Origin: Candidatus Scatomonas pullistercoris
GTDB taxonomy: Bacteria; Bacillota; Clostridia; Lachnospirales; Lachnospiraceae
Reading direction: 5' to 3'
DNA: 64,000 nt
Assembly (NCBI GenBank): GCA_018713515.1
Contig: DVOO01000019.1
Location: 1 to 64,000, forward strand
Below the pieces are notes generated by a model. That model was not told the origin of the DNA and did not search any database. It was given only the letters and a program-made list of their open reading frames with translations. Shown here piece after piece: positions 54,350-64,000 of this stretch. Position 1 is the stretch's first letter. Each line of letters begins with the position of its first letter. Made by a program: the position numbers and the translations under genes.

Positions 54350-55504
54350 TCACCGCCTGGTATACCGGCGCAGCACAGGCACCAGACTGCGCAGCGTCTC
54401 CAGCGTGTAGTCAATCTCTTCCGGGGTTGTCTCCTCCGCCAGGCTGAAGCGGATGGCTGAATCCAGTTCCTCCCGGCTGCATCCAATGGCTGTCAGGGTT
54501 GCGCTGCTGCCCCGCTTATGGCTGGAGCAGGCGCTGCCGGCCGAGACATAGATCCCCTTATCTTCCAGGGCGTGCAGCAGTACTTCACTGCGGATTCCCA
54601 GTACGGAAGCATTCAGAATATGGGGCGCACCCTCTTCCAGGGGCATTCCATGAATCACGATACGCTCCAGTCCCGACAGGCCTTCCGCCAGCCTGCACTT
54701 CATGGCCCGCATGTGCTCCGTCTTTCCCTCCAGCCTTTCATAAGAAATTCTGGCTGCCTCTCCCAGACCCGCAATCCCGGAAACATTATCTGTCCCCGAC
54801 CGCATGCCGTTCTGCTGTCCGCCTCCGAATATAAGCGGATGCAGCCGGACTTTTTCGCCTGCGTAAAGGAATCCGATGCCCTTGGGCCCGTGAATCTTGT
54901 GCCCGCTGGCAGACAGCAGATCCACCTGCAGACGCCTGGGGTAAATTCTGTATTTCCCGAATGCCTGGATGGCGTCCACATGGAAATAGGCATGGGGACA
55001 TTTCTCTTTTACCATCTCTCCGATCTCCGCCACCGGCTCCAAAGAACCGATCTCATTATTTACGTACATGACAGAAACCAGAATCGTATCCGGAGTCAGA
55101 GCTTCCCTCAGGACATCCAGTCTGATCACGCCCCGGGGATCCACAGGAATCCTCACCACCTCAAAGCCCAGCTCCTCCAGATGGGCTGCCGGAGCCGCCA
55201 CCGCTGCATGCTCTATCTGGGAAATAATGATCCTGTTTCCCCAGCGGTGGTTCGCCATAGCCGCACCTGTCAGCGCCCAGTTATTGGATTCCGTCCCTCC
55301 GGAGGTAAAAAATATTTCCTTTTCCTGAACTTTCAGGATTTCCGCAAGGGTTTCGGACGTTTTTTTCAGATATTTTTCCGCCTCCACCCCCTTCCGGTGC
55401 AGGGAAGACGGATTTCCGTAATCCTCCATCATGGTCTTTACCACGATCTCTTTCACTTTCTCATAGCATCGGGTCGTGGCGGAATGGTCTAAATATACTT
55501 CCAT
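54350..55504 (-). CDS. Cysteine desulfurase (NifZ/IscS type) paired with ThiI
   Basis: The 384-aa class V aminotransferase-fold protein has the PLP lysine in SASGHKIHGPKG and the active Cys in SAGSACSSHKRG. It takes sulfur from cysteine and, by its position right before thiI, supplies ThiI, as NifZ does in B. subtilis. No scaffold gene (iscU/sufU) is near, which supports a dedicated tRNA role. Confidence 0.93.
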   Translation of the reverse strand: MEVYLDHSATTRCYEKVKEIVVKTMMEDYGNPSSLHRKGVEAEKYLKKTSETLAEILKVQEKEIFFTSGGTESNNWALTGAAMANHRWGNRIIISQIEHAAVAAPAAHLEELGFEVVRIPVDPRGVIRLDVLREALTPDTILVSVMYVNNEIGSLEPVAEIGEMVKEKCPHAYFHVDAIQAFGKYRIYPRRLQVDLLSASGHKIHGPKGIGFLYAGEKVRLHPLIFGGGQQNGMRSGTDNVSGIAGLGEAARISYERLEGKTEHMRAMKCRLAEGLSGLERIVIHGMPLEEGAPHILNASVLGIRSEVLLHALEDKGIYVSAGSACSSHKRGSSATLTAIGCSREELDSAIRFSLAEETTPEEIDYTLETLRSLVPVLRRYTRR

Positions 55505-55524
55505 CTTTTCCTCCTGTCAACCTG

Positions 55525-56265
55525 CTAATCCTGTTCCAGCAGATACATCAAAATAGAGAGCGCCGCAAGCCCGGCCGTTTCTGTCCGCAAAATCCTTTTT
55601 CCCAGGGTAATCGGCTCAAAACCGGCTTCCCGGGCCAGCTTTACTTCCTCTTCCTCAAAGCCGCCCTCGGGCCCTATCAGAATTCCGACGGATGCACCCG
55701 GCGAAATTCCTTCCAGAATTCTTCTCGTTCCGCTGATACCGTCTTCCCGTTCATAGGGAATGAGCCTGATATCCAGCCCGACGGCCATCTCCAGTGCTTC
55801 CTGAAATCTGCAGGGAACCGCCACTTCCGGCTGAATCATACGTTTCGACTGCTTTGCCGCACTGGCCGCCACAGTATTCCACCTGGCGGTTTTTCCCGCT
55901 GCCCGCTTCTGGTCCAGCTTCACTACACACCGTCTGGAAATTGTCGGAATGATCTGATACACGCCCAGCTCTACAGACTTCTGGATAATCCATTCCATCT
56001 TTTCTCCCTTAGGCAGGCACTGAAACAGATACAGCCTGGAGGGAAGCTCCTTTCCCGGCTTCTGCGCATCCAGAATTTCCGCCAGAACCTCCTCCTGCCC
56101 CACCGCCGCTACTCTGCAGGTGTATTCCCACTCATCTCCGCAGCTGATCAGGATCTGCTCTCCCGCCCGCATACGGAGCACATTTCGGATATGGTGCACA
56201 TCCTCTCCCGTAATCCGGACCATCCCTCCGCCCAGCTGTTCCGGGCTTACAAAAAAGCGGTACAT
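55525..56265 (-). CDS. rsmE: 16S rRNA m3U1498 methyltransferase
   Basis: The 246-aa SPOUT-class protein has an N-terminal PUA-like domain (HHIRNVLRMRAGEQI) and the knotted C-terminal domain with IGPEGGFEEEEV and LGKRILRTETA. It methylates U1498 of 16S rRNA. It follows prmA by 13 bases, the same pair as yqeT-yqeU in B. subtilis. Confidence 0.94.
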   Translation of the reverse strand: MYRFFVSPEQLGGGMVRITGEDVHHIRNVLRMRAGEQILISCGDEWEYTCRVAAVGQEEVLAEILDAQKPGKELPSRLYLFQCLPKGEKMEWIIQKSVELGVYQIIPTISRRCVVKLDQKRAAGKTARWNTVAASAAKQSKRMIQPEVAVPCRFQEALEMAVGLDIRLIPYEREDGISGTRRILEGISPGASVGILIGPEGGFEEEEVKLAREAGFEPITLGKRILRTETAGLAALSILMYLLEQD

Positions 56266-56278
56266 CTCTGTCTTCCTT

Positions 56279-57229
56279 TCATTTTCTGGCTGTGATGGAT
56301 ACCCACTCTCCCTGACGAGTAACCTCCAGCACCGTAAATCCCGCCGCCTCCACGGCTTCGCGGACCTCCAGCTCTTTTACATCCAGAATTCCGGATGTGA
56401 TATAAATTCCTCCCGGCTTCAAATGCCGTCCTACCACGGGGGTCAGCGGTATCAGCACATCAGCCAGAATATTCGCCGTCACCAGATCGTACCGCTCCCT
56501 TCCCGCCGTCTGCTGAACCGTTTCATCATCTATGATATTGCCGATCAGCATGGTAAAATCTCCGGGGGCGATTCCATTGGCTGCCTTATTGTCCTCCACA
56601 GCCGGAACCGCGCAGGGATCCAGATCGGTTCCCAGGGCATGGGCGGCTCCCAGCTTCAGAGCAATAATGGAAAGTATCCCGCTTCCGGTTCCCACATCCA
56701 GCAGCTCCATTCCCGGCTTTACGTATTTCTTCAGCTGACGGATGCAGAGCTGCGTCGTTTCATGCATGCCTGTCCCAAAGGCAGTTCCCGGATCCATGTG
56801 GATAATCATTTTATCCCGGTCCTCTTCTTTTGTCTCCTCCCAGGAAGGAATAATCAGAATGTCATCCACATAAAACTGTTTAAAATACTGCTTCCAGTTA
56901 TTGATCCAATCCTTATCCTCCGTCTCGGATCTGGCAATGCTGCCCTCGCCGATCTCCATAAAAGCCCGAAGCTCCTCCATCTCCCGGCATATCCTTCTTA
57001 AAACCGTCTCGTTGTCCTCCCCGGGTTCCAGATAAAAATTGACATAGGCAACCCCATCGTCCTCCGGGAGTTCCGGAAGGATATCCACAAACATCTGCTG
57101 CTTTTCCTGCTCTGTCAGTGGCTGCTTATCCTCTATCTCCACGCCCTGAACGCCCAGATCTGCCAGAATGGCGCTTATGACATCCTCCGCGCCGCTTACA
57201 GTCTTAATCGTATATTTGTTCCATTTCAT
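56279..57229 (-). CDS. prmA: Ribosomal protein L11 methyltransferase
   Basis: The 316-aa protein has an N-terminal L11-recognition domain (KWNKYTIKTVSGAEDVISAIL) and a class I methyltransferase domain with MELLDVGTGSGILSI. It trimethylates ribosomal protein L11. It lies 12 bases after the AEC transporter gene. Confidence 0.94.
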   Translation of the reverse strand: MKWNKYTIKTVSGAEDVISAILADLGVQGVEIEDKQPLTEQEKQQMFVDILPELPEDDGVAYVNFYLEPGEDNETVLRRICREMEELRAFMEIGEGSIARSETEDKDWINNWKQYFKQFYVDDILIIPSWEETKEEDRDKMIIHMDPGTAFGTGMHETTQLCIRQLKKYVKPGMELLDVGTGSGILSIIALKLGAAHALGTDLDPCAVPAVEDNKAANGIAPGDFTMLIGNIIDDETVQQTAGRERYDLVTANILADVLIPLTPVVGRHLKPGGIYITSGILDVKELEVREAVEAAGFTVLEVTRQGEWVSITARK

Positions 57230-57241
57230 TACTCATTCCTC

Positions 57242-58168
57242 CTATAAAACAGCCGCCGCCGTCAGACTGACGGTCACAATTGACAACAGCGTGGTGATCA
57301 CGATTCCCCGGGCCAGCGTATCCGCTTTCAGGTGATGCTCCTGTGCCGTCATAAGCGGCAGATTGCCGGCCGGCATGGCAATGAGCAACAGAGCCGTGCA
57401 GAACATCTTTTCATCCGGCACAAGCTCCCGAAGAACCAGCCCCAGCAGAACGGGCAGCGCCAGCATTTTTGCCAGACAGAAAAAATCCAGACGGATATTG
57501 CTGAACAGACTGCGAAGCCGCATCCTGGACAGCGACGCCCCCAGCACCAGCATGGACAGAAAAGTAGTGGCTCCTCCCGCATAGCTGAGCGTACTGGACA
57601 GCACCTCCGGAAGAGACACTTCAAACCAGAACAGCAGAAGGGCAATCACGCCGCTGACCGTTCCCACGTTTACAAATGTACGCCAGGTGATTTTCTCTTT
57701 TCCGCTGTCCTTTCCAGCCGTCAGCACATGGAGGCCATGGGTATAAAACAGGAAATTGAAAAAAAGATTGAAAATCACCAGATAGAGCAAACCCTCCGGC
57801 CCCAGAACCGCCGAGACCACCGGAATCCCGATGAATCCCACATTCGCGTAGACCAGCATAACATAATAAAATTTTCTCTCTTCCCCGCGCCCGCCAAAAA
57901 ATCGGGACAGAAGCTCTCCCAGAATCAACAGAACCGCGTAAACACCGGCAGACACCAGCGCCATCTCCAGTATATCCCTGTGGGTAACCCCCACATCCTG
58001 CTCCATTGCGCTGGAAATAAGAAGCGCCGGATTTGTGACATTGACCACCAGGGCCGATATGGCCCGGGTCACGGATTCTGTCAGGAGCTCTTTCCTGCAG
58101 GCCCAGTATCCGATAAGAATCAGCAAAAAAATAACCAGCATCTGCTGGAAGATCATCGCCGTACCCAT
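57242..58168 (-). CDS. AEC-family (auxin efflux carrier-like) transporter
   Basis: The 308-aa membrane protein has about ten hydrophobic segments in two halves and motifs of the AEC family (VTNPALLISSAM near residue 45, VYANVGFIGIPVVSAVLG near 110). Bacterial members move organic acids such as malate. It is the first gene of the operon with prmA, rsmE, the desulfurase and thiI and separates them from dnaJ, an arrangement not seen in Bacillus. The start is taken as ATG 58168. Confidence 0.88.
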   Translation of the reverse strand: MGTAMIFQQMLVIFLLILIGYWACRKELLTESVTRAISALVVNVTNPALLISSAMEQDVGVTHRDILEMALVSAGVYAVLLILGELLSRFFGGRGEERKFYYVMLVYANVGFIGIPVVSAVLGPEGLLYLVIFNLFFNFLFYTHGLHVLTAGKDSGKEKITWRTFVNVGTVSGVIALLLFWFEVSLPEVLSSTLSYAGGATTFLSMLVLGASLSRMRLRSLFSNIRLDFFCLAKMLALPVLLGLVLRELVPDEKMFCTALLLIAMPAGNLPLMTAQEHHLKADTLARGIVITTLLSIVTVSLTAAAVL

Positions 58169-58209
58169 ATGCAGCTCTCTATCCTCTCATTTTCCTTCGC
58201 ATCCGTTTT

Positions 58210-58238
58210 ATCATACACGAAAATGGCTGGAATGTAAA
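58210..58238 (-). promoter_or_regulatory. Promoter of the AEC-prmA-rsmE-desulfurase-thiI operon
   Basis: TTTACA (58233-58238) and TATGAT (58210-58215), 17-base spacer, minus strand, between the dnaJ terminator and the AEC gene. Confidence 0.65.
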
Positions 58239-58246
58239 CCGAAAGA

Positions 58247-58290
58247 GAAAAAAGGAAGCATTTGAGGATTAATCCTCAAACGCTTCCTTT
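58247..58290 (-). terminator. Terminator of the dnaK operon, overlapping the dnaJ stop
   Basis: A 19-base stem (AAAGGAAGC-TTTGAGGAT and its complement) centred on the dnaJ stop codon at 58269-58271, followed on the minus strand by TTTTTTC. The last dnaJ codons (ending AFED) are part of the stem. Confidence 0.85.
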
Positions 58291-59438
58291 ACTCTGTCCA
58301 TAAAGCCCTTTTTCTTTTTTCCGCCCTTTTCCGTCTTCTCCTCCTGCGGCCGGTTTCCGCAGGCCGCGTCGAACTGGATCAGCGCTTCCTTTGCCTCCTG
58401 AGACAGCTTGGTAGGCACCTGCACAACCAGAGTCACGTAGTGATCTCCCCTCACACTCCTGTTGCGGAGAGAAGGAACTCCCTTTTCCCGCAGCCGGATA
58501 CGGGTATTGGTCTGGGTACCCGGCTTCACATTATAGATCACCTCGCCGTCCACGGTCTGTATCTTCAGATCTCCGCCCAGGGCTGCCTGCGCGTAGGTCA
58601 TGGGCACTGTGGAAAAGATATTCATGCCATCGCGCTCAAAGACCGGACTTCTGGCCACCTGCACTTCCACCAGCAGATCCCCGCGCCCGCCTCCGTTGCG
58701 CCCCGGTTCTCCTTTTTCCCGGATGCGGATACTCTGTCCGTCATCAATACCCGCGGGCACGGATACCTGAATTCTCTTCTTGCTGGAGGTAAATCCGGTT
58801 CCCCGGCAGGCAGGACATTTTTCCCTGATGATTTTTCCGGTACCGCCGCAGTCCGGGCAGGTCTGCACATTCCGAACCATCCCGAACAGAGACTGCTGGG
58901 TATACGTCACCTGGCCGGATCCATGGCATTTGGAACACGTTTCCGGAGAGGTGCCCTTTTTTGCGCCTGTGCCTCCGCATTCTGTACACGGATCCTTCAG
59001 CATCAGTTCGATTTCCTTCTCGCAGCCGAACACCGCCTCCTCAAAGGAAATATGAATCACCGCCCGGAGATTCGCACCTCTCTGGGGACCGCTGCCGGAA
59101 CGCCGGCTTCTCCCGCCGCCGAAAAGATCCCCAAAAATATCCCCGAAAATATCGCCCATATCGCCGCTGAAATCGAAGCCGCCAAAACCTCCGGCCCCGG
59201 CTCCGCCGCCTTCAAAGGCCGCATGGCCAAACTGGTCGTACTGCCTCCTCTTATCCGGATCGCTTAAGACCGAATATGCCTCTGTTGCCTCTTTAAATTT
59301 TGCTTCTGCCTCCTTATCCCCCGGATTCATATCCGGATGATATTTTTTTGCCAGCTTCCGGTACGCTTTCTTGAGAGTCGCTTCATCGGCTCCTTTGTCG
59401 ACTCCAAGGACCTCATAATAATCTCTTTTTTCAGCCAT
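58269..59438 (-). CDS. dnaJ: Chaperone protein DnaJ
   Basis: The 389-aa protein has the J domain with HPD (KKYHPDMN), a Gly-Phe-rich region, four CxxCxGxG zinc repeats ([32 protein letters not shown]), and the C-terminal substrate domain. It stimulates the DnaK ATPase. It lies 109 bases after dnaK and closes the HrcA-controlled operon. Confidence 0.97.
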   Translation of the reverse strand: MAEKRDYYEVLGVDKGADEATLKKAYRKLAKKYHPDMNPGDKEAEAKFKEATEAYSVLSDPDKRRQYDQFGHAAFEGGGAGAGGFGGFDFSGDMGDIFGDIFGDLFGGGRSRRSGSGPQRGANLRAVIHISFEEAVFGCEKEIELMLKDPCTECGGTGAKKGTSPETCSKCHGSGQVTYTQQSLFGMVRNVQTCPDCGGTGKIIREKCPACRGTGFTSSKKRIQVSVPAGIDDGQSIRIREKGEPGRNGGGRGDLLVEVQVARSPVFERDGMNIFSTVPMTYAQAALGGDLKIQTVDGEVIYNVKPGTQTNTRIRLREKGVPSLRNRSVRGDHYVTLVVQVPTKLSQEAKEALIQFDAACGNRPQEEKTEKGGKKKKGFMDRVKEAFED

Positions 59439-59547
59439 AAAATCTCACCTCAACACCGCAACAAGGCTGCTGGGGATGGTCTCCTGCGGCCGTCCCCGGC
59501 AACCTGCTGTCTTTTTCCTGCTCCCGGAGGAGTACTGTTTTTAAGAT

Positions 59548-61512
<1,965 letters not shown>

Positions 61513-62178
61513 TTAATTTGCCACCTTTACCATGCTGTGGCGTACCACCATATCTTTATATATATATCCCTTCTGGAATTCTTCTACAATTATATTTTCG
61601 CCGACCGATTCATCCTCCACATGCATGACGGCATTGTGAAGATTGGGATCAAATTCCTTCCCCACTGCCTCGATCACGCTAACTCCCATATCGGACAGAA
61701 CTGTGGTAAACTGCTTGTAAATCTTATTCATTCCCTCCACAAAAGGATCTTCCGCATCCTTCGCCGTGGCCAGGCCCCGTTCAAAATTGTCAACCACCGG
61801 CAGGATTTTCTCCACGACATCTTTGGCGCCGACCACATACATGCCGGTCTTTTCCTTTTCTGTGCGCTTCCGGTAATTGTCGAACTCAGCCATCTGGCGG
61901 GTCAGCTTATCGGTCAGTTCTTCAATTTTCTCATCTTTTTTGTCCTTTTTCTCTTTCTTCTTGCCGAAAAACTTTCTGTCCTTATCCTTTGCAGCCTCCT
62001 GCTCCTGAGCGGGCGCCGCCTCTTTTTCTTCCTCTGCGCCGGCAGTCTCTGCCTTTTCTTCACCGCCAGTCTCTTCAGACGCAGTCTTTTCTTCCTGCGT
62101 ATTTTCCCCCTCTGCCTCTCTGGTGTCCACCTCTTTTTCTTCTTCCATCTTTGTATTTTCTTTATCTGCCAAAATCAT
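61513..62178 (-). CDS. grpE: Nucleotide exchange factor GrpE
   Basis: The 221-aa protein has an extended, highly acidic N-terminal region (about 1-80, many Glu and Ala), then the GrpE coiled coil (EKIEELTDKLTRQMAEFDNYRKR) and the C-terminal beta domain (GVSVIEAVGKEFDPNLHNAV). It releases ADP from DnaK. ATG 62178 follows AAAGGTGGAG; a GTG at 62184 is possible. Confidence 0.95.
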   Translation of the reverse strand: MILADKENTKMEEEKEVDTREAEGENTQEEKTASEETGGEEKAETAGAEEEKEAAPAQEQEAAKDKDRKFFGKKKEKKDKKDEKIEELTDKLTRQMAEFDNYRKRTEKEKTGMYVVGAKDVVEKILPVVDNFERGLATAKDAEDPFVEGMNKIYKQFTTVLSDMGVSVIEAVGKEFDPNLHNAVMHVEDESVGENIIVEEFQKGYIYKDMVVRHSMVKVAN

Positions 62179-62223
62179 CTCCACCTTTCCGGTTCTGCCT
62201 CAGCAATGCGTCCTCTGGCCGCA

Positions 62224-63276
62224 CTATGTGCCTGGCTCATCCTTTTTCTTAAATATGGAATCCAGCTGTACCTTCAGCGTTTTCAGATTATCCACTACAT
62301 TCTCATAATCCATGCGCTTTGGTCCAATGATGCCGATTGTGCCTTTCATGCCCTCGCCCAGATCGTAGCTGGCCGTTACTACGGAACAGTCGCTCATGGT
62401 CTGTATCGGCGACTCTTTTCCAATATATATCTGGATGCCGGTACCGGCTTCATCGCCGTCCTCCGACGTCTCCTTCAGCATATCCACCAGCTCCTTCTTA
62501 TCCTCAAGGGCAGAGATCAGCTGGCTGGCCCGGGACTTATCCGCCAGCTCCGGATATTTAAAAATGTTGGTGGCTCCGCTGGTATAGATCGGCATATCTT
62601 CTTCATCTCCCTGAATTGCCTCGGCCACCGTATCCACCACCTGACTGATTACCTTGCTGTGGATGCCCGCCTGCTGTTTCATCTTCTGAATCATATCTAA
62701 ACTGATCTCTCCCAGGGTCAGACCGTTCAGCTGGGTATTCAGCAGCAGGTTCAGCTTCAGAACCTGCTCGTCATCGATGGCCTCCTCCAGATCAATCAGC
62801 TGATTCTTCATCAAATTGCCCTCGGCCACGATAACGGCCAAAACCTGGTTTTCCGCAACCCGGGACAGCTGGATAAACTTCAGCTTCGTCTGATGGTAGG
62901 TAGGCCCCGTAATCATGGTTGCATAGTTTGTATTGGATGCCAGTACTCTCACCACCTGCTTCAGAACCTTTTCCAGGCGGTCCGTCTTCTCGATCATCAG
63001 CTCCTTGATCTCCGTAACCTCCTGCTCTTTTTCCTGCATCAGCTCATCCACATATAATCTGTATCCTTTATCGGAAGGAATGCGGCCGGCGGAAGTATGG
63101 GGCTGAAGAATATAGCCCATCTCTTCCAGATCCGACATCTCATTCCGAATCGTGGCGGAGCTCAGATTCAAATCCGTATATTTGGATATGGTACGGGAGC
63201 CAACCGGCTCCCCAGTCTCCAGGTAGGTTTTGATAATCGCTTTTAATATGATTTTTTTTCTTTCATCCAAATCCAT
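62224..63276 (-). CDS. hrcA: Heat-inducible repressor HrcA
   Basis: The 350-aa protein has the N-terminal winged helix (IIKTYLETGEPVGSRTI, then LSSATIRNEMSDLEEMGYI), the inserted dimer domain, and the GAF-like domain. It binds CIRCE elements and is kept active by GroES/GroEL. It is the first gene of hrcA-grpE-dnaK-dnaJ, behind CIRCE and a strong promoter, so it regulates itself. Confidence 0.96.
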   Translation of the reverse strand: MDLDERKKIILKAIIKTYLETGEPVGSRTISKYTDLNLSSATIRNEMSDLEEMGYILQPHTSAGRIPSDKGYRLYVDELMQEKEQEVTEIKELMIEKTDRLEKVLKQVVRVLASNTNYATMITGPTYHQTKLKFIQLSRVAENQVLAVIVAEGNLMKNQLIDLEEAIDDEQVLKLNLLLNTQLNGLTLGEISLDMIQKMKQQAGIHSKVISQVVDTVAEAIQGDEEDMPIYTSGATNIFKYPELADKSRASQLISALEDKKELVDMLKETSEDGDEAGTGIQIYIGKESPIQTMSDCSVVTASYDLGEGMKGTIGIIGPKRMDYENVVDNLKTLKVQLDSIFKKKDEPGT

Positions 63277-63330
63277 ACCTGTGAGCTCCTCTCTTCAAAA
63301 TAGTGGCAGATGCCATCGATCTTAGACTTG

Positions 63331-63357
63331 TTAGCACTCAATAAAATAGAGTGCTAA
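63331..63357 (-). promoter_or_regulatory. CIRCE operator of hrcA-grpE-dnaK-dnaJ
   Basis: TTAGCACTC (63331-63339), nine bases, GAGTGCTAA (63349-63357): a perfect HrcA operator lying between the promoter and hrcA. Confidence 0.97.
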
Positions 63358-63370
63358 TATCTATGCTCTT

Positions 63371-63399
63371 AAGATAGCACTCTCTTCCTTATTTGTCAA
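63371..63399 (-). promoter_or_regulatory. hrcA operon promoter
   Basis: TTGACA (63394-63399) and TATCTT (63371-63376), 17-base spacer, minus strand, immediately upstream of the CIRCE element. Confidence 0.8.
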
Positions 63400-63411
63400 C
63401 ACCTTTTCTGT

Positions 63412-63457
63412 GAAAAAAATATGAGCGGGGCCTCTCCCGGTCAGAGAGGCGCCCCGC
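63412..63457 (-). terminator. Terminator of uvrB
   Basis: Arms GCGGGGC-CCTCTC / GAGAGG-GCCCCGC (63425-63457) followed on the minus strand by TCATATTTTTTT, about 35 bases after the uvrB stop. Confidence 0.8.
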
Positions 63458-63492
63458 TTTTCTTCGCCAAAATCCCTGCAAACCGCAGCGGA

Positions 63493-64000
63493 TTATTCCA
63501 GATCGTTCAACGACTGCTTCAGCTGTATCATCTGATCCCGCAGTTCCGCCGCCGCTTCAAAATTCAGTTCCGCCGCCGCCGTCTTCATCTGCTTCTCAAT
63601 TTTTTTGATCAGCTTTTCCAGTTCCTCCCTGCTCATGGATTCCGGATCCTTTTCCAGTTTCTCCTCTGTCTTTGCGGCCTCCTGGGTGATGCTGATCAGA
63701 TCTCTTACGCTCTTCTCAATCGTTTTCGGTGTGATGCCATGCTCCCGGTTGTACGCCTCCTGCAGCTCACGGCGCCTGGCTGTCTCTTCTATGGCCTTCT
63801 GCATGGAGTCTGTCACTGTATCCGCATACATGATCACATGGCCCTCCGCGTTCCGGGCCGCCCGGCCGATGGTCTGGATCAGTGATGTCTCCGAGCGGAG
63901 AAAGCCCTCCTTATCCGCGTCCAGAATGGCAACCAGCGTGATCTCCGGAATGTCCAGACCCTCCCGCAGCAGGTTGATGCCCACCAGCACATCGAAGACA
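63493..64000 (-). CDS. uvrB: Excinuclease ABC subunit B, C-terminal part cut by the window edge
   Basis: The 169 visible residues contain helicase motif VI (QTIGRAARN) preceded by [15 protein letters not shown], and the C-terminal UVR motif ([26 protein letters not shown]) that binds UvrC. UvrB verifies damage and hands it to UvrC in nucleotide excision repair. The gene continues beyond position 64000 and is transcribed toward hrcA, with a terminator between. Confidence 0.95.
   Translation of the reverse strand, partial: VFDVLVGINLLREGLDIPEITLVAILDADKEGFLRSETSLIQTIGRAARNAEGHVIMYADTVTDSMQKAIEETARRRELQEAYNREHGITPKTIEKSVRDLISITQEAAKTEEKLEKDPESMSREELEKLIKKIEKQMKTAAAELNFEAAAELRDQMIQLKQSLNDLE

Overview
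The window looks like a chromosomal segment of a spore-forming Clostridia, most likely Lachnospiraceae. The core is moderately GC-rich and carries a sporulation sigma factor of the SigK type, CodY, IreB, two CIRCE-controlled chaperone operons and a DUF1848 protein. Its gene orders are also known from Bacillus subtilis (hrcA-grpE-dnaK-dnaJ ... prmA-rsmE ... mtaB; ireB-ruvX-DUF1292 ... mltG-like-trmR-U32). Species cannot be named from sequence alone.

Positions 1 to about 13,465 are an AT-rich accessory island that ends at a large serine recombinase. The recombinase reading frame runs across the junction into the remaining 3' part of an ABC-transporter substrate-binding protein gene, so the island appears to be integrated inside that gene; its left end lies outside the window. 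The island holds, on the minus strand: the start of an IS256-like transposase; a tightly coupled five-gene operon (ABC-type ATPase, RloB-like TOPRIM-type protein, ComEC-like metallo-beta-lactamase-fold protein, a fused E2-E1-JAB ubiquitin-like conjugation protein and a four-helix membrane protein); an AbrB-like regulator with an MGT-type glycosyltransferase; and a GNAT / XRE / DEDDh-exonuclease-NUMOD operon. The five-gene operon is the best candidate for a little-described defence system: it combines an AbiL/RloAB-like pair with a Cap2/Cap3-like conjugation module, and three of its proteins end in Gly or Gly-Gly-Glu.

From 14 to 34.8 kb the core carries a small unknown gene with a possible short RNA, an RNA-modification and polyphosphate cluster (trmO, sfsA, PPK2, radical SAM, rlmI), yitT, nth with a lysophospholipase-like hydrolase, DUF1848, a YdcZ-type transporter, the arginine genes argCJBD diverging from argG with matching promoters, a four-gene operon (amidase, HD, nitrilase, Fe-alcohol dehydrogenase) and guaB.

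From 34.8 to 45.9 kb lie groES-groEL (CIRCE upstream, repeat elements between and after the genes), codY, topA, dprA, comM, sigK and putP. From 45.9 to 52.7 kb is a long minus-strand run: ireB, ruvX, DUF1292, RNase J, YlbF-like, MltG-like, trmR and a U32-family tRNA hydroxylation protein, preceded by mtaB. From 52.8 kb to the end: an HPr-like protein without the usual phosphorylated His, then thiI, its cysteine desulfurase, rsmE, prmA and an AEC transporter in one operon, then dnaJ, dnaK, grpE and hrcA behind a second CIRCE, and the 3' part of uvrB. No tRNA, rRNA, CRISPR array or T-box was recognised.
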